Assembly: GCF_014656075.1 (NCBI RefSeq)
Contig: NZ_BNBS01000031.1
Coordinates: 1-64,000, forward strand
Length of the DNA: 64,000 bases
Origin: Streptomyces hydrogenans
GTDB lineage: Bacteria; Actinomycetota; Actinomycetes; Streptomycetales; Streptomycetaceae
Direction of reading: 5' to 3'
The notes below the pieces were generated by a model that ran no database searches, was not told the DNA's origin, and worked only from the letters and a program-made list of their open reading frames with translations. Of the stretch, positions 8,447 through 16,517 are shown piece after piece. How positions within the stretch are numbered: position 1 is the first letter of the stretch; each line of letters begins with the position of its first letter. The position numbers and the translations under genes were made by a program.

Positions 8447-9172
8447 ATGGCTGCGGCTCAGGGACATTTTTCCGATCATTCCGACGGCATTCGAGGGACG
8501 GGCGACGAGGCGGACAGTACGGCGGGGACCCCGGTGCCGCCGGCGTTCCGGCGGGCGGTGGACGCCCTGCGGACGGCACGGCTGCGGTCCGAGATGGAGG
8601 TCGAGCCGACCCGCCCGCCGCAGCGGCTCGCGCCGTACGCGTACGCGGTGGAGGCGGCGGTCGTCGACGGCGAGGAGGACCTCGCGGACGGGCGGCTCGT
8701 GCTGCTGCACGACCCGGCGGGCCACGAGGCCTGGAAGGGCACCTTCCGGCTGGTGACGCTGGTGCGGGCGGAGCTGGAGCCGGAGATGGCGGCGGACCCG
8801 CTGCTGCCGGAGGTGTGCTGGTCGTGGCTGACCGGGGCGCTGGAGGCGCGCGGCCTCGCGTACGGGGAGGCGAGCGGGACGGTCACGATGGCGGGCTCGC
8901 ACTACTTCGGCGGGCTCGCGGAGCGGCGGCCCGCCACCCAGATCGAGATCCGGGCGTCCTGGACGCCCCGGGAGGGCCTGGGCGGGGCGCCGGACACGGC
9001 GGCGCACCTGGCGGCCTGGTCCGACCTGCTGTGCCAGATCGCGGGCCTGCCGCCGGCCCCGGCCGACCCGCCGGGCGCGACGGGCCCCGCGGCGGCGACG
9101 GACCCGGCGGGGACGCTGTCGGGCGGGGGGGTCGTCTCACTGCCGCAGCGCCGGGGGCCGCAGGGGGCCTGA
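8447..9172 (+). CDS. DUF3000 domain protein
   Basis: The 241-aa protein is soluble, with an acidic, Gly-poor core containing WKGTFRLVTLVRAELEPEMA and CWSWLTGALEARGLAYG, and a conserved IEIRASWTPREG segment. This matches the actinobacterial DUF3000 family, whose function is unknown. It is divergent from hemE, with 99 bp between the starts. A possible -10 TACTCT lies close to the ATG at 8447, so the mRNA leader is short or absent. The C-terminal 40 residues are low-complexity Pro/Ala/Gly. Confidence 0.85.
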   Translation: MAAAQGHFSDHSDGIRGTGDEADSTAGTPVPPAFRRAVDALRTARLRSEMEVEPTRPPQRLAPYAYAVEAAVVDGEEDLADGRLVLLHDPAGHEAWKGTFRLVTLVRAELEPEMAADPLLPEVCWSWLTGALEARGLAYGEASGTVTMAGSHYFGGLAERRPATQIEIRASWTPREGLGGAPDTAAHLAAWSDLLCQIAGLPPAPADPPGATGPAAATDPAGTLSGGGVVSLPQRRGPQGA

Positions 9173-9193
9173 GCGCGGTGCGGACGGATGTGT

Positions 9194-9220
9194 GAGAGGG
9201 GCCCTCCGGGGCCCCTTCTC
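9194..9220 (+). terminator. Terminator after the DUF3000 gene
   Basis: The stem GAGAGGGGCCC pairs with GGGCCCC and TCTC (one bulge), 21 bp past the stop and before the whiI promoter region. Confidence 0.6.
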
Positions 9221-9331
9221 GCATTCGTACGGGGTCCCCCGTGGGGGTGAGGGAGCGGGGGCCGCTCGTAGGATGATCGATCGCCCGTCCGAATTGCCCC
9301 AATTGTTACTCACTAAATCGTGATCTTTCCC

Positions 9332-9359
9332 TAAAGGCGGGCGGCCCTGCTGCCGAAGG
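9332..9359 (+). promoter_or_regulatory. Sigma-WhiG-type promoter of whiI
   Basis: TAAA at 9332-9335, a 16-bp spacer and GCCGAAGG at 9352-9359 fit the sigma-WhiG (FliA-like) consensus TAAA-N15/16-GCCGATAA with two mismatches in the -10 element. It is 87 bp before the whiI start. In S. coelicolor whiI is a known sigma-WhiG target, which supports both the promoter and the gene call. An AATTG-CCC-CAATT inverted repeat lies just upstream at 9292-9304. Confidence 0.7.
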
Positions 9360-9446
9360 AGTCAATGACCCCTTCAGAGCACGGGTTCGCCCCCGGCTTC
9401 TTCCCCGAGCCGGCTCCGTCCCGCACCTTCCCCCCCAGGAGGCCGA

Positions 9447-10112
9447 GTGTCCGTTCTGCTCGAGCAGCCCGCAAGCCTGGTCGCCTACCGCCCGAACAAG
9501 CCGACGGCCATGGTCGTCGTGGCCGACCCGCGCGTCCGCTCCACCGTCACCCGCCACCTGTGGGCGCTCGGCGTACGGGACGTGATCGAGGCGTCGTCCA
9601 TCGCGGAGGCCCGTCCCCGCGTCGGCAACCCGCGCGACATCTGCGTGGCCGACGTCCACCTTCCCGACGGCAGCGGCCTCACCCTGCTGTCCGAGACCCG
9701 CGCCGCGGGCTGGCCCAACGGCCTCGCCCTCTCGGCCGCCGACGACATCGGCGCGGTGCGCAACGCGCTCGCCGGCGGCGTGAAGGGCTACGTCGTCACC
9801 GGCACGCGGACCAATATCGGCCACCCGACGCGCCCCGGCGCCGCGCCCATCGGCGCCGCGGCCGCCCGGCTCGGCCACCGCCGCCCCCCGGGTGCCCCGA
9901 GCCACCCGGGCGGCTACCGCGAGCTCTCCGGCCGTGAGGTCGAGGTGCTCCGCCTCGTCGCCGAGGGCCAGTCCAACAAGGCCATCGGCGTCTCCATGGG
10001 GCTCTCGGCGCTCACCGTGAAGAGCCACCTCGCCCGGATCGCCCGCAAGCTGGGCACCGGCGACCGGGCCGGCATGGTCGCCGTGGCCCTGCGGACCGGG
10101 ATCATCCACTGA
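9447..10112 (+). CDS. whiI: Orphan atypical response regulator WhiI (LuxR/NarL type)
   Basis: The 221-aa protein has an N-terminal receiver domain (about residues 20-115) and a C-terminal LuxR-type HTH (about 155-221, ELSGREVEVLRLVAEG and LTVKSHLARIARKLG). The receiver keeps Asp27 and the phosphoacceptor-position Asp69 (VADVHLP), but has one acidic residue where most receivers have two, so phosphorylation may not be the normal switch. There is no adjacent kinase. The gene order (hemE, DUF3000, this gene, RNase D, fadA, fadB) matches S. coelicolor whiI, needed for sporulation septation in late aerial hyphae. GTG at 9447 follows a strong AGGAGG. Confidence 0.88.
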   Translation: MSVLLEQPASLVAYRPNKPTAMVVVADPRVRSTVTRHLWALGVRDVIEASSIAEARPRVGNPRDICVADVHLPDGSGLTLLSETRAAGWPNGLALSAADDIGAVRNALAGGVKGYVVTGTRTNIGHPTRPGAAPIGAAAARLGHRRPPGAPSHPGGYRELSGREVEVLRLVAEGQSNKAIGVSMGLSALTVKSHLARIARKLGTGDRAGMVAVALRTGIIH

Positions 10113-10134
10113 CACCGGCGTGACGCAAGGGCCG

Positions 10135-10166
10135 CGCCTGCCGACGGAACGTTCCGTCGGCAGGCG
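10135..10166. terminator. Perfect 32-bp palindrome between whiI and rnd
   Basis: Positions 10135-10150 are the exact complement of 10151-10166, with no spacer; the centre is ACGGAACGTTCCGT. It could be the whiI terminator, but with no loop and no U-run it could also be a protein-binding site at the rnd promoter, only 28 bp from the rnd start. Confidence 0.5.
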
Positions 10167-10193
10167 CTTGCCGTCGGCGGATACCCTTGACAG

Positions 10194-11477
10194 GTGACCG
10201 ACGCCCAAGAGACCGCAGCAGACACCGCACTGCGCACCACCGGGGGCGGCCCCCCGGACGACGACGTCCCTGTAGCTGGGCTTCCGATCCCGTTGCTGGA
10301 GCCCAGGGAGGGCATCCCGCCGGTCGTCGCGAGCGACGAGGCCCTGGCGGAGGTGATCGCCGCCTTCGCCGCCGGGCGCGGGCCCGTCGCCGTCGACGCC
10401 GAGCGCGCCTCCGGGTACCGCTACGGCCAGCGCGCCTACCTCGTCCAGCTCCGCCGCGAGGGCGCGGGCTCCGCGCTGATCGACCCCGTGGGCTGCCCCG
10501 ACCTCTCCGGTCTCGGCGAGGCCCTGGACGGCGCCGAGTGGATCCTGCACGCCGCCACCCAGGACCTGCCCTGCCTGCGCGACATAGGCATGCGCCCCTC
10601 CTCCCTCTTCGACACCGAGCTGGCCGGCCGGCTCGCCGGCTTCCCGCGCGTCGGCCTCGGCGCGATGGTCGAGTCCGTCCTCGGCTACGCGCTGGAGAAG
10701 GGCCACTCGGCGGTCGACTGGTCGACCCGCCCGCTCCCCGACCCGTGGCTGCGCTACGCCGCCCTCGACGTCGAGCTCCTGGTCGACCTGCGCGACGCGC
10801 TGGAGGAGGAGCTGGACCGGCAGGGGAAGCTGGGATGGGCCCACGAGGAGTTCGAGGCCATCGCCGCAGCCCCGCCCGCCCCGCCCCGCAAGGACCCCTG
10901 GCGCCGCACCTCCGGCATGCACAAGGTGCGCCGCCGCCGGCAGATGGCGGTCGTCCGGGAGCTGTGGACGGCCCGCGACCGGGTCGCGCAGCGGCGTGAC
11001 GTCTCCCCCGGCAAGGTCCTCAGCGACGCGGCGATCGTCGAGGCCGCGCTCGCCGTGCCGGTGAACGTCGCCGCGCTCACCGCGCTGCCCGGCTTCGGGC
11101 ACCGGATGGGCCGGCGCCAGCTGGAGCAGTGGCAGGCCGCGATCGACCGGGCCCGGGCGCTGCCCGAGAGCGAGCTGCCGCAGCCGGGCCAGCAGCCGGC
11201 CGGGCCTCCCCCGCCGCGCGCCTGGGCCGACAAGGCCCCGGCCGCCGCCGCCCGCCTCGCCGCCGCCCGGACCGGGGTCACCGGCCTCGCGGAGCGGCTG
11301 CACCTCCCGCAGGAGAACCTGATCACCCCGGACACCGTCCGGCGCATCTGCTGGGAGCCGCCCGTCCAGGCGGACCCGGACGCCGTCGCCGCCGCCCTCA
11401 CCGCCCACGGCGCCCGCCGCTGGCAGGTCGGCCTGGTGACCCCGCTCCTGGTGGAGGCCCTGGCGGCGCGGGGCTGA
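10194..11477 (+). CDS. rnd: Ribonuclease D-like 3'-5' exonuclease with HRDC domain
   Basis: The 427-aa protein has the DEDDy exonuclease motifs. Motif I is VAVDAERASG (Asp68, Glu70), motif II is HAATQDLPCL, and motif III contains RYAALDVELL with the conserved Tyr and Asp. An HRDC-like helical domain follows around residues 235-320. RNase D trims tRNA and other RNA 3' ends. The N-terminal 40 residues are acidic and low complexity. The GTG at 10194 lies 6-7 bp after a -10-like TACCCT (10182), so the transcript is probably leaderless. Confidence 0.9.
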   Translation: MTDAQETAADTALRTTGGGPPDDDVPVAGLPIPLLEPREGIPPVVASDEALAEVIAAFAAGRGPVAVDAERASGYRYGQRAYLVQLRREGAGSALIDPVGCPDLSGLGEALDGAEWILHAATQDLPCLRDIGMRPSSLFDTELAGRLAGFPRVGLGAMVESVLGYALEKGHSAVDWSTRPLPDPWLRYAALDVELLVDLRDALEEELDRQGKLGWAHEEFEAIAAAPPAPPRKDPWRRTSGMHKVRRRRQMAVVRELWTARDRVAQRRDVSPGKVLSDAAIVEAALAVPVNVAALTALPGFGHRMGRRQLEQWQAAIDRARALPESELPQPGQQPAGPPPPRAWADKAPAAAARLAAARTGVTGLAERLHLPQENLITPDTVRRICWEPPVQADPDAVAAALTAHGARRWQVGLVTPLLVEALAARG

Positions 11478-11500
11478 GCCCGTGTCCCGCCCCGTACCGG

Positions 11501-11533
11501 AAGCCCTCGGCACCCCCTCGGTGCCGGGGGCTT
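11501..11533 (+). terminator. Terminator after rnd
   Basis: A 13-bp stem (AAGCCCTCGGCAC with GTGCCGGGGGCTT, one G-T wobble) and a short C-rich loop lie 24 bp past the rnd stop. Confidence 0.7.
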
Positions 11534-11613
11534 CGGCGTCCCCGGGGATGTGACCTTCGCCGCTTGGCCCCCAGGGGGTGGGCAGCCTGGTTACCCACAA
11601 GTAGCATGGAGGA

Positions 11614-11631
11614 AGCAAGCGCACGCTTAGT
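11614..11631 (+). promoter_or_regulatory. TetR-type operator candidate at the fadAB promoter
   Basis: AGCAAGCG-CA-CGCTTAGT is an imperfect inverted repeat (6 of 8 positions symmetrical). It resembles the AGCAAGCGCTTGCT-like operators of TetR-family regulators of acyl-CoA metabolism. It sits just downstream of a -10-like TAGCAT (11602-11607), about 60 bp before fadA, so binding there should block transcription. The regulator is not encoded in this window. Confidence 0.4.
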
Positions 11632-11677
11632 GGTGTGCGCCGCAGCAGTGCCGTCCCGCACCTGGAGGAGAGCCATC

Positions 11678-12892
11678 GTGCCTCGTACCGTCAGGGACGT
11701 CGTCTTCGTCGACGGCGTCCGCACCCCGTTCGGCAAGGCGGGCCCGAAGGGCATCTACCACGAGACCCGCGCCGACGACCTCGTCGTGAAGGCCATCCGG
11801 GAGCTGCTGCGCCGCAACCCGGCCCTCGACCCGGCGAAGATCGACGAGGTCGCGATCGCCGCGACGACCCAGATCGGCGACCAGGGCCTCACCCTCGGCC
11901 GCACCGCCGGCATCCTCGCGGGCCTGCCGCAGTCCGTGCCCGGCTACTCCATCGACCGCATGTGCGCCGGTGCCCTCACCGCCGTCACCTCGGTCGCCGG
12001 CTCCATCGCCTTCGGCGCCTACGACGCCGTCATCGCCGGCGGTGTCGAGCACATGGGCCGTCACCCCATGGGCGAGGGCGTGGACCCGAACCCGCGCTTC
12101 GTCAGCGAGAAGCTGGTCGACGAGTCCGCCCTCTTCATGGGCATGACCGCCGAGAACCTGCACGACCGCTACCCGAGCATCACCAAGCTGCGCGCCGACG
12201 AGTACGCCGTGCGCTCGCAGGAGAAGGCCGCCAAGGCGTACGCCGACGGCAAGATCCAGCAGGACCTGGTGCCGATCTCGGTGCGCCGCACCGACCCGGC
12301 GGGCGGCGAGACCGGCTGGGGCCTGGTCACCGCCGACGAGCCGATGCGCCCGGGCACCACCCTGGAGTCGCTGGCGAACCTGAAGACGCCCTTCCGCGTC
12401 CACGGCAACGTCACCGCGGGCAACGCGGCCGGCCTGAACGACGGCGCCACCGCCTCGATCATCGCCTCCGAGGACTTCGCCCGCGAGAACAACCTCCCGG
12501 TCAAGATGCGCCTCGTCTCGTACGCCTTCGCCGGCGTCGAGCCCGAGGTCATGGGCTACGGCCCGATCCCGGCGACCGAGAAGGCCCTGGCCCAGGCCGG
12601 CCTCTCGATCGACGACATCGGCCTCTTCGAGATCAACGAGGCCTTCGCCGTCCAGGTCCTCGCCTTCCTGGAGCACTACGGCATCGCCGACGACGACGCG
12701 CGCGTGAACCAGTACGGCGGCGCCATCGCCTACGGTCACCCGCTCGCCTCCTCCGGCGTCCGCCTCATGACGCAGCTGGCCCGCCAGTTCGAGGAGCACC
12801 CCGAGGTCCGCTACGGCCTCAACACCATGTGCGTCGGCTTCGGCATGGGCGCGACGGTCATCTGGGAGAACCCCCACTGGGAGGGCAAGTGA
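11678..12892 (+). CDS. fadA: Acetyl-CoA acyltransferase (3-ketoacyl-CoA thiolase)
   Basis: The 404-aa thiolase has the nucleophile Cys in SIDRMCAGALTAV (near residue 92), the EINEAFAVQ motif, GGAIAYGHPLASSG with the catalytic His, and the second Cys in NTMCVGFGMG. It cleaves 3-ketoacyl-CoA to acetyl-CoA and a shortened acyl-CoA in beta-oxidation. The GTG at 11678 follows GGAGGAG. Its stop overlaps the fadB start (GTGA), so the two subunits are translationally coupled, as expected for the trifunctional beta-oxidation complex. Confidence 0.94.
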   Translation: MPRTVRDVVFVDGVRTPFGKAGPKGIYHETRADDLVVKAIRELLRRNPALDPAKIDEVAIAATTQIGDQGLTLGRTAGILAGLPQSVPGYSIDRMCAGALTAVTSVAGSIAFGAYDAVIAGGVEHMGRHPMGEGVDPNPRFVSEKLVDESALFMGMTAENLHDRYPSITKLRADEYAVRSQEKAAKAYADGKIQQDLVPISVRRTDPAGGETGWGLVTADEPMRPGTTLESLANLKTPFRVHGNVTAGNAAGLNDGATASIIASEDFARENNLPVKMRLVSYAFAGVEPEVMGYGPIPATEKALAQAGLSIDDIGLFEINEAFAVQVLAFLEHYGIADDDARVNQYGGAIAYGHPLASSGVRLMTQLARQFEEHPEVRYGLNTMCVGFGMGATVIWENPHWEGK

Positions 12893-15027
12893 GCACCACC
12901 GCCGAGCTTCTGAAGGGCGCCGCCGAGCTCTTCCCGGACGAGGTCGTGACCTCGGCCCACGTCCGTCACTTCGACCTGCCCGCGGGTGCGGGCCGGTTCG
13001 CGCTGATCACGCTGGACAACGGCTTCGACCACACCAAGCCGACCACCTTCGGCCCGCAGTCGCTGGCCAACCTGAACACGGCGATCGACCAGGTCGAGGC
13101 CGAGGCCGCGAGCGGTGAGATCGTCGCCGCCGGCATCACCGGCAAGCCGTTCATCTTCGCGGTCGGCGCCGACCTCAAGGGCGTCGAGCTGCTGAAGAAG
13201 CACGACGAGGCGCTCGCCATCGGCAAGGGCGGCCACGACGTCTTCAAGCGCCTCTCCGCGCTCGCCGTGCCGACCTTCGCGTACTACAACGGCGCGGCCA
13301 TGGGCGGTGGCGTCGAGGTCGGTCTGCACTGCACCTACCGCACCGTGTCGAAGGCCCTGCCGGCCTTCTCGCTCCCCGAGGTCTTCCTCGGCCTGGTGCC
13401 CGGCTGGGGCGGCTGCGCGATCCTCCCGAACCTGATCGGCGCCGAGAAGGCCGTCCAGGTCATCATCGAGAACTCGCTGAACCAGAACCGCCAGCTCAAG
13501 GGCAAGCAGGTCTTCGAGCTCGGCATCGCCGACGCGCTCTTCGAGGGCGCCGACTTCCTGGAGCAGTCGCTCATCTGGACCGCCGGCGTGCTGAACGGCT
13601 CCGTCGCCGTCGAGCGCCCGGAGATCGACCGGGGCGAGGGCTGGGACGCCGCCGTCGCCAAGGGCCGCGCGATCGCCGACTCCAAGGTGCACGGCGCCGC
13701 CCCCGCCGCCTACCGCGCCCTCGACATCATCGAGGCCGCCAAGGACGGCGACCTGCAGAAGGGCTTCGACGCCGAGGACCAGGCCCTCGCGGACCTGATC
13801 ATGGGCGGCGAGCTCCGCTCCGGCATCTACGCCTTCAACCTGGTGCAGAAGCGCGGCAAGCGCCCCGCCGGCGCCCCGGACAAGTCGCTGGCGCGCCCGG
13901 TCACCAAGGTCGGCGTCGTCGGCGCCGGTCTGATGGCCTCCCAGCTCGCCCTGCTCTTCCTGCGCCGCCTGGAGGTGCCGGTCGTCCTGACCGACATCGA
14001 CCAGGAGCGCGTCGACAAGGGCGTGGGCTACGTCCACGGCGAGATCGAGAAGCTGCTCGGCAAGGGCCGCATCAACCAGGACAAGGCCAACCGTCTCAAG
14101 GGCCTGGTCTCCGGTGTCCTCGACAAGGCCGCGGGCTTCGCGGACGCGGACTTCATCATCGAGGCCGTGTTCGAGGAGATGTCCGTCAAGCAGAAGGTGT
14201 TCGCGGAGGTCGAGGCGGTCGCCCCGGCGCACGCGATCCTCGCCACCAACACCTCCTCGCTGTCGGTCTCCGAGATGGCCTCCAAGCTCCAGCACCCGGA
14301 GCGCGTGGTCGGCTTCCACTTCTTCAACCCGGTCGCGATCCTCCCGCTCCTGGAGATCGTCCGCGGCGAGAAGACGGACGACGCCTCGCTGGCCACCGCC
14401 TTCGGCGTCGCCAAGAAGCTGAAGAAGACCGCGGTCCTCACCAAGGACGCCCCGGCGTTCGTCGTGAACCGCATCCTGACCCGCTTCATGGGCGAGATCC
14501 AGAACGTCATCGACGAGGGCACCTCGGTCGAGACCGCCGAGAAGGCGATCGAGCCGCTGGGCCTGCCGATGTCCCCGCTGGTCCTCCTGGAGCTCGTGGG
14601 CCCGGCCATCGGCCTGCACGTCTCCGAGACCCTGAACCGCGCCTTCCCGGAGCGCTTCACCGTCTCCCCCAACCTGAAGGCCGTCGTCGAGGCCGGCAAG
14701 CGCGGCTTCTACGTCTACAAGCCGGAGAACGGCTTCAAGCCGGAGCTCGACCCCGAGGTCGCCGCGCTGCTCAAGCAGGGCGACACCGTCCTCACCGAGC
14801 AGCAGGTCCGCGACCGAGTCCTCGACGCGGTGGCGCAGGAGATCGGCCTCATGCTGGAGGAGGGTGTCGTCGCCGAGGCGCAGGACATCGACCTCTGCCT
14901 GATCACCGGTGCCGGCTGGCCCTTCCACCTGGGCGGCATCACGCCGTACCTGGACCGCGAGGGCGTCTCCGAGCGCGTCAACGGCAAGCGTTTCCTGGCG
15001 CAGGGCGTGGCGAGCGTCCCGGCGTAA
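12889..15027 (+). CDS. fadB: Fatty acid oxidation complex alpha subunit (enoyl-CoA hydratase / 3-hydroxyacyl-CoA dehydrogenase)
   Basis: The 712-aa bifunctional protein has an N-terminal crotonase domain (about residues 15-300, oxyanion-hole region GAAMGGGVEVGLHC). A 3-hydroxyacyl-CoA dehydrogenase domain starts at about residue 340 with the NAD-binding motif VGVVGAGLMASQLA. It also shows HFFNPVAILPLLEIVRG and the C-terminal helical domains. Together with fadA it turns enoyl-CoA into acetyl-CoA. The GTG at 12889 overlaps the fadA stop by 4 nt. Confidence 0.94.
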   Translation: MSTTAELLKGAAELFPDEVVTSAHVRHFDLPAGAGRFALITLDNGFDHTKPTTFGPQSLANLNTAIDQVEAEAASGEIVAAGITGKPFIFAVGADLKGVELLKKHDEALAIGKGGHDVFKRLSALAVPTFAYYNGAAMGGGVEVGLHCTYRTVSKALPAFSLPEVFLGLVPGWGGCAILPNLIGAEKAVQVIIENSLNQNRQLKGKQVFELGIADALFEGADFLEQSLIWTAGVLNGSVAVERPEIDRGEGWDAAVAKGRAIADSKVHGAAPAAYRALDIIEAAKDGDLQKGFDAEDQALADLIMGGELRSGIYAFNLVQKRGKRPAGAPDKSLARPVTKVGVVGAGLMASQLALLFLRRLEVPVVLTDIDQERVDKGVGYVHGEIEKLLGKGRINQDKANRLKGLVSGVLDKAAGFADADFIIEAVFEEMSVKQKVFAEVEAVAPAHAILATNTSSLSVSEMASKLQHPERVVGFHFFNPVAILPLLEIVRGEKTDDASLATAFGVAKKLKKTAVLTKDAPAFVVNRILTRFMGEIQNVIDEGTSVETAEKAIEPLGLPMSPLVLLELVGPAIGLHVSETLNRAFPERFTVSPNLKAVVEAGKRGFYVYKPENGFKPELDPEVAALLKQGDTVLTEQQVRDRVLDAVAQEIGLMLEEGVVAEAQDIDLCLITGAGWPFHLGGITPYLDREGVSERVNGKRFLAQGVASVPA

Positions 15028-15044
15028 CCGGCGGCGTGCGCGCG

Positions 15045-15078
15045 AAGGGGCCCGGTGGCTTGTGCCACCGGGCCCCTT
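15045..15078. terminator. Terminator between fadB and the SGNH gene
   Basis: Perfect 15-bp stem (15045-15059 with 15064-15078), TTGT loop, 17 bp after the fadB stop. The convergent SGNH gene ends 34 bp further on, so it can act on both strands. Confidence 0.8.
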
Positions 15079-15111
15079 CCGTCGTTCCCCGCCGTCACCG
15101 GCCCGCGGGGG

Positions 15112-16503
15112 CTACCAGCGCCCGTCGAAGGGGTAGTGGTCGCACTTGTCGCCGCAGCGGTCGCGGGCGCCCGCGGAGGTGCGCAGGAAGCTGTCCTCCG
15201 GGACGCCGAGCACCCGGATGTCCACCGGCGTGGCGGTGGAGTGCAGCGCGCTGAAGATCGACACGAACTCGACGCGGTGCGCGCCGGGCCGCCAGCTGTG
15301 CGGGTGGCGCATGCTCCAGGTGCCGTCCTCGGCGACGACGGCCTCGCCGATCAGCCGCTCGCCCTCCAGGGCCATCACCTTGGTGACGCCGGGGGCGGCG
15401 GTGCCGTTGAAGCGGGGGCGGGGGTTGACCCAGGCCCCGCTCTTCGGGGCGGCGACCACCGGCGGGGCGACGTGGTCGCGGACCTCGAAGCGCAGCGAGG
15501 CGATCGGGGTGACCCCGCCCGAGCGGGCGATGCCGACGGCCTGCACGGTGTGCTCGCCGGCCGGCCAGACCATGGTGCGGCGCCACAGGAAGCGGCCCTG
15601 CTCGTTGACGGCGGTGCCGCCGATGTAGGCGCCCTGGGAGAAGAAGAGCAGGTAGCCGGTGTCGGGACCGGCGTTGCCGGTGAACTTCTGGAGGCCGCTG
15701 ACCGCGCGGTCGGGGCCCGGCGAGGTGAAGACGGGGGCGGTGCCGACCCGGTCGGTGGCGTAGAGCGCGCTCTCCGGGCTGACCACGGTGAACTCGGGGG
15801 CGGGCGGCGGGTAGTCGCCGGGGACCAGGGTCGCCTTGTCGACGGTGCCGGCCGGGATGTCCGGGTTGCTCTCCAGGGCGGAGGCGAGGATCCGGGCCAC
15901 CTCGCGGGCACCGGCGTGGTTGAAGTGGGTGGAGTCGATCATGCCGTCCGGGTGGAGCGGGTGCTCCCCGGCGTCGATCCAGCGGTAGTACTGCTTGGCC
16001 CGGGCGGGACCGAGCTCCTGGAGGAGCCGGCCGGTGTGGGCGTTCATGTCGACGAAGACGGCGCCGGTCTCGACGGCCGCCTCCCGGGTGACCTCGGGGT
16101 AGCCGTCGCGGGTGTCGGAGACCTGGCCCCGCACGTCGAAGGCGCAGCGCGCGCACGGGGTGAGGAGGACCGGGATCGCCCCCTGGGCGCGGATCCCCTC
16201 CACGTACAGCTTGAGGAACTCCTTGAACTCGCGCTTGCCGTGGTAGCGGAGCGGGACGTTGATCCGCTGCTCGACGCCGCCGAAGTCGAGGGCGACGATG
16301 TCGCCGGGTTCGAGCAGGTTGAGCAGGGTGGCGAAGCGGTCCGTGAAGTACGTGCGGGCGGTCATCGCGTCGCGCGCGAAGTTCCGCACCTCCCAGCCGG
16401 GGGCGAGGAACTCGGACATGTACTGGCCCCATCCGGCGATGGGGCCCTCGGCGGTCTTGCGGGACTTGGCGACGGAGGCGCCGAGGATGCAGAACTTGGG
16501 CAT
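15112..16503 (-). CDS. SGNH/GDSL-type hydrolase with C-terminal Ig-like region
   Basis: The 463-aa protein begins with an SGNH-type block (KFCILGASVA) and carries the block-V DSTHFNHAG segment with its Asp-x-x-His near residue 190. This makes it a likely carbohydrate esterase or deacetylase. The C-terminal half (about 270-430) looks like two beta-sandwich modules, one containing NPRPRFNGTAAPG, which is Ig-like. No signal peptide is evident. It is the last gene of a four-gene operon with two Stealth proteins (14 bp from the upstream gene), so a role in trimming or decorating the same surface glycan is inferred. The extreme C-terminus has a CGDKC pair. Confidence 0.7.
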   Translation of the reverse strand: MPKFCILGASVAKSRKTAEGPIAGWGQYMSEFLAPGWEVRNFARDAMTARTYFTDRFATLLNLLEPGDIVALDFGGVEQRINVPLRYHGKREFKEFLKLYVEGIRAQGAIPVLLTPCARCAFDVRGQVSDTRDGYPEVTREAAVETGAVFVDMNAHTGRLLQELGPARAKQYYRWIDAGEHPLHPDGMIDSTHFNHAGAREVARILASALESNPDIPAGTVDKATLVPGDYPPPAPEFTVVSPESALYATDRVGTAPVFTSPGPDRAVSGLQKFTGNAGPDTGYLLFFSQGAYIGGTAVNEQGRFLWRRTMVWPAGEHTVQAVGIARSGGVTPIASLRFEVRDHVAPPVVAAPKSGAWVNPRPRFNGTAAPGVTKVMALEGERLIGEAVVAEDGTWSMRHPHSWRPGAHRVEFVSIFSALHSTATPVDIRVLGVPEDSFLRTSAGARDRCGDKCDHYPFDGRW

Positions 16504-16517
16504 GACGGGCCTCCGGT

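Noticed and set aside
3197..9172. A 1991-codon open frame on the plus strand
   Set aside because: It runs antisense or out of frame through hemG, DUF4349, flavoprotein and hemE genes; the composition is Gly/Arg/Ala-rich. It is a GC-bias shadow; only its last part (from 8447) is a real gene.
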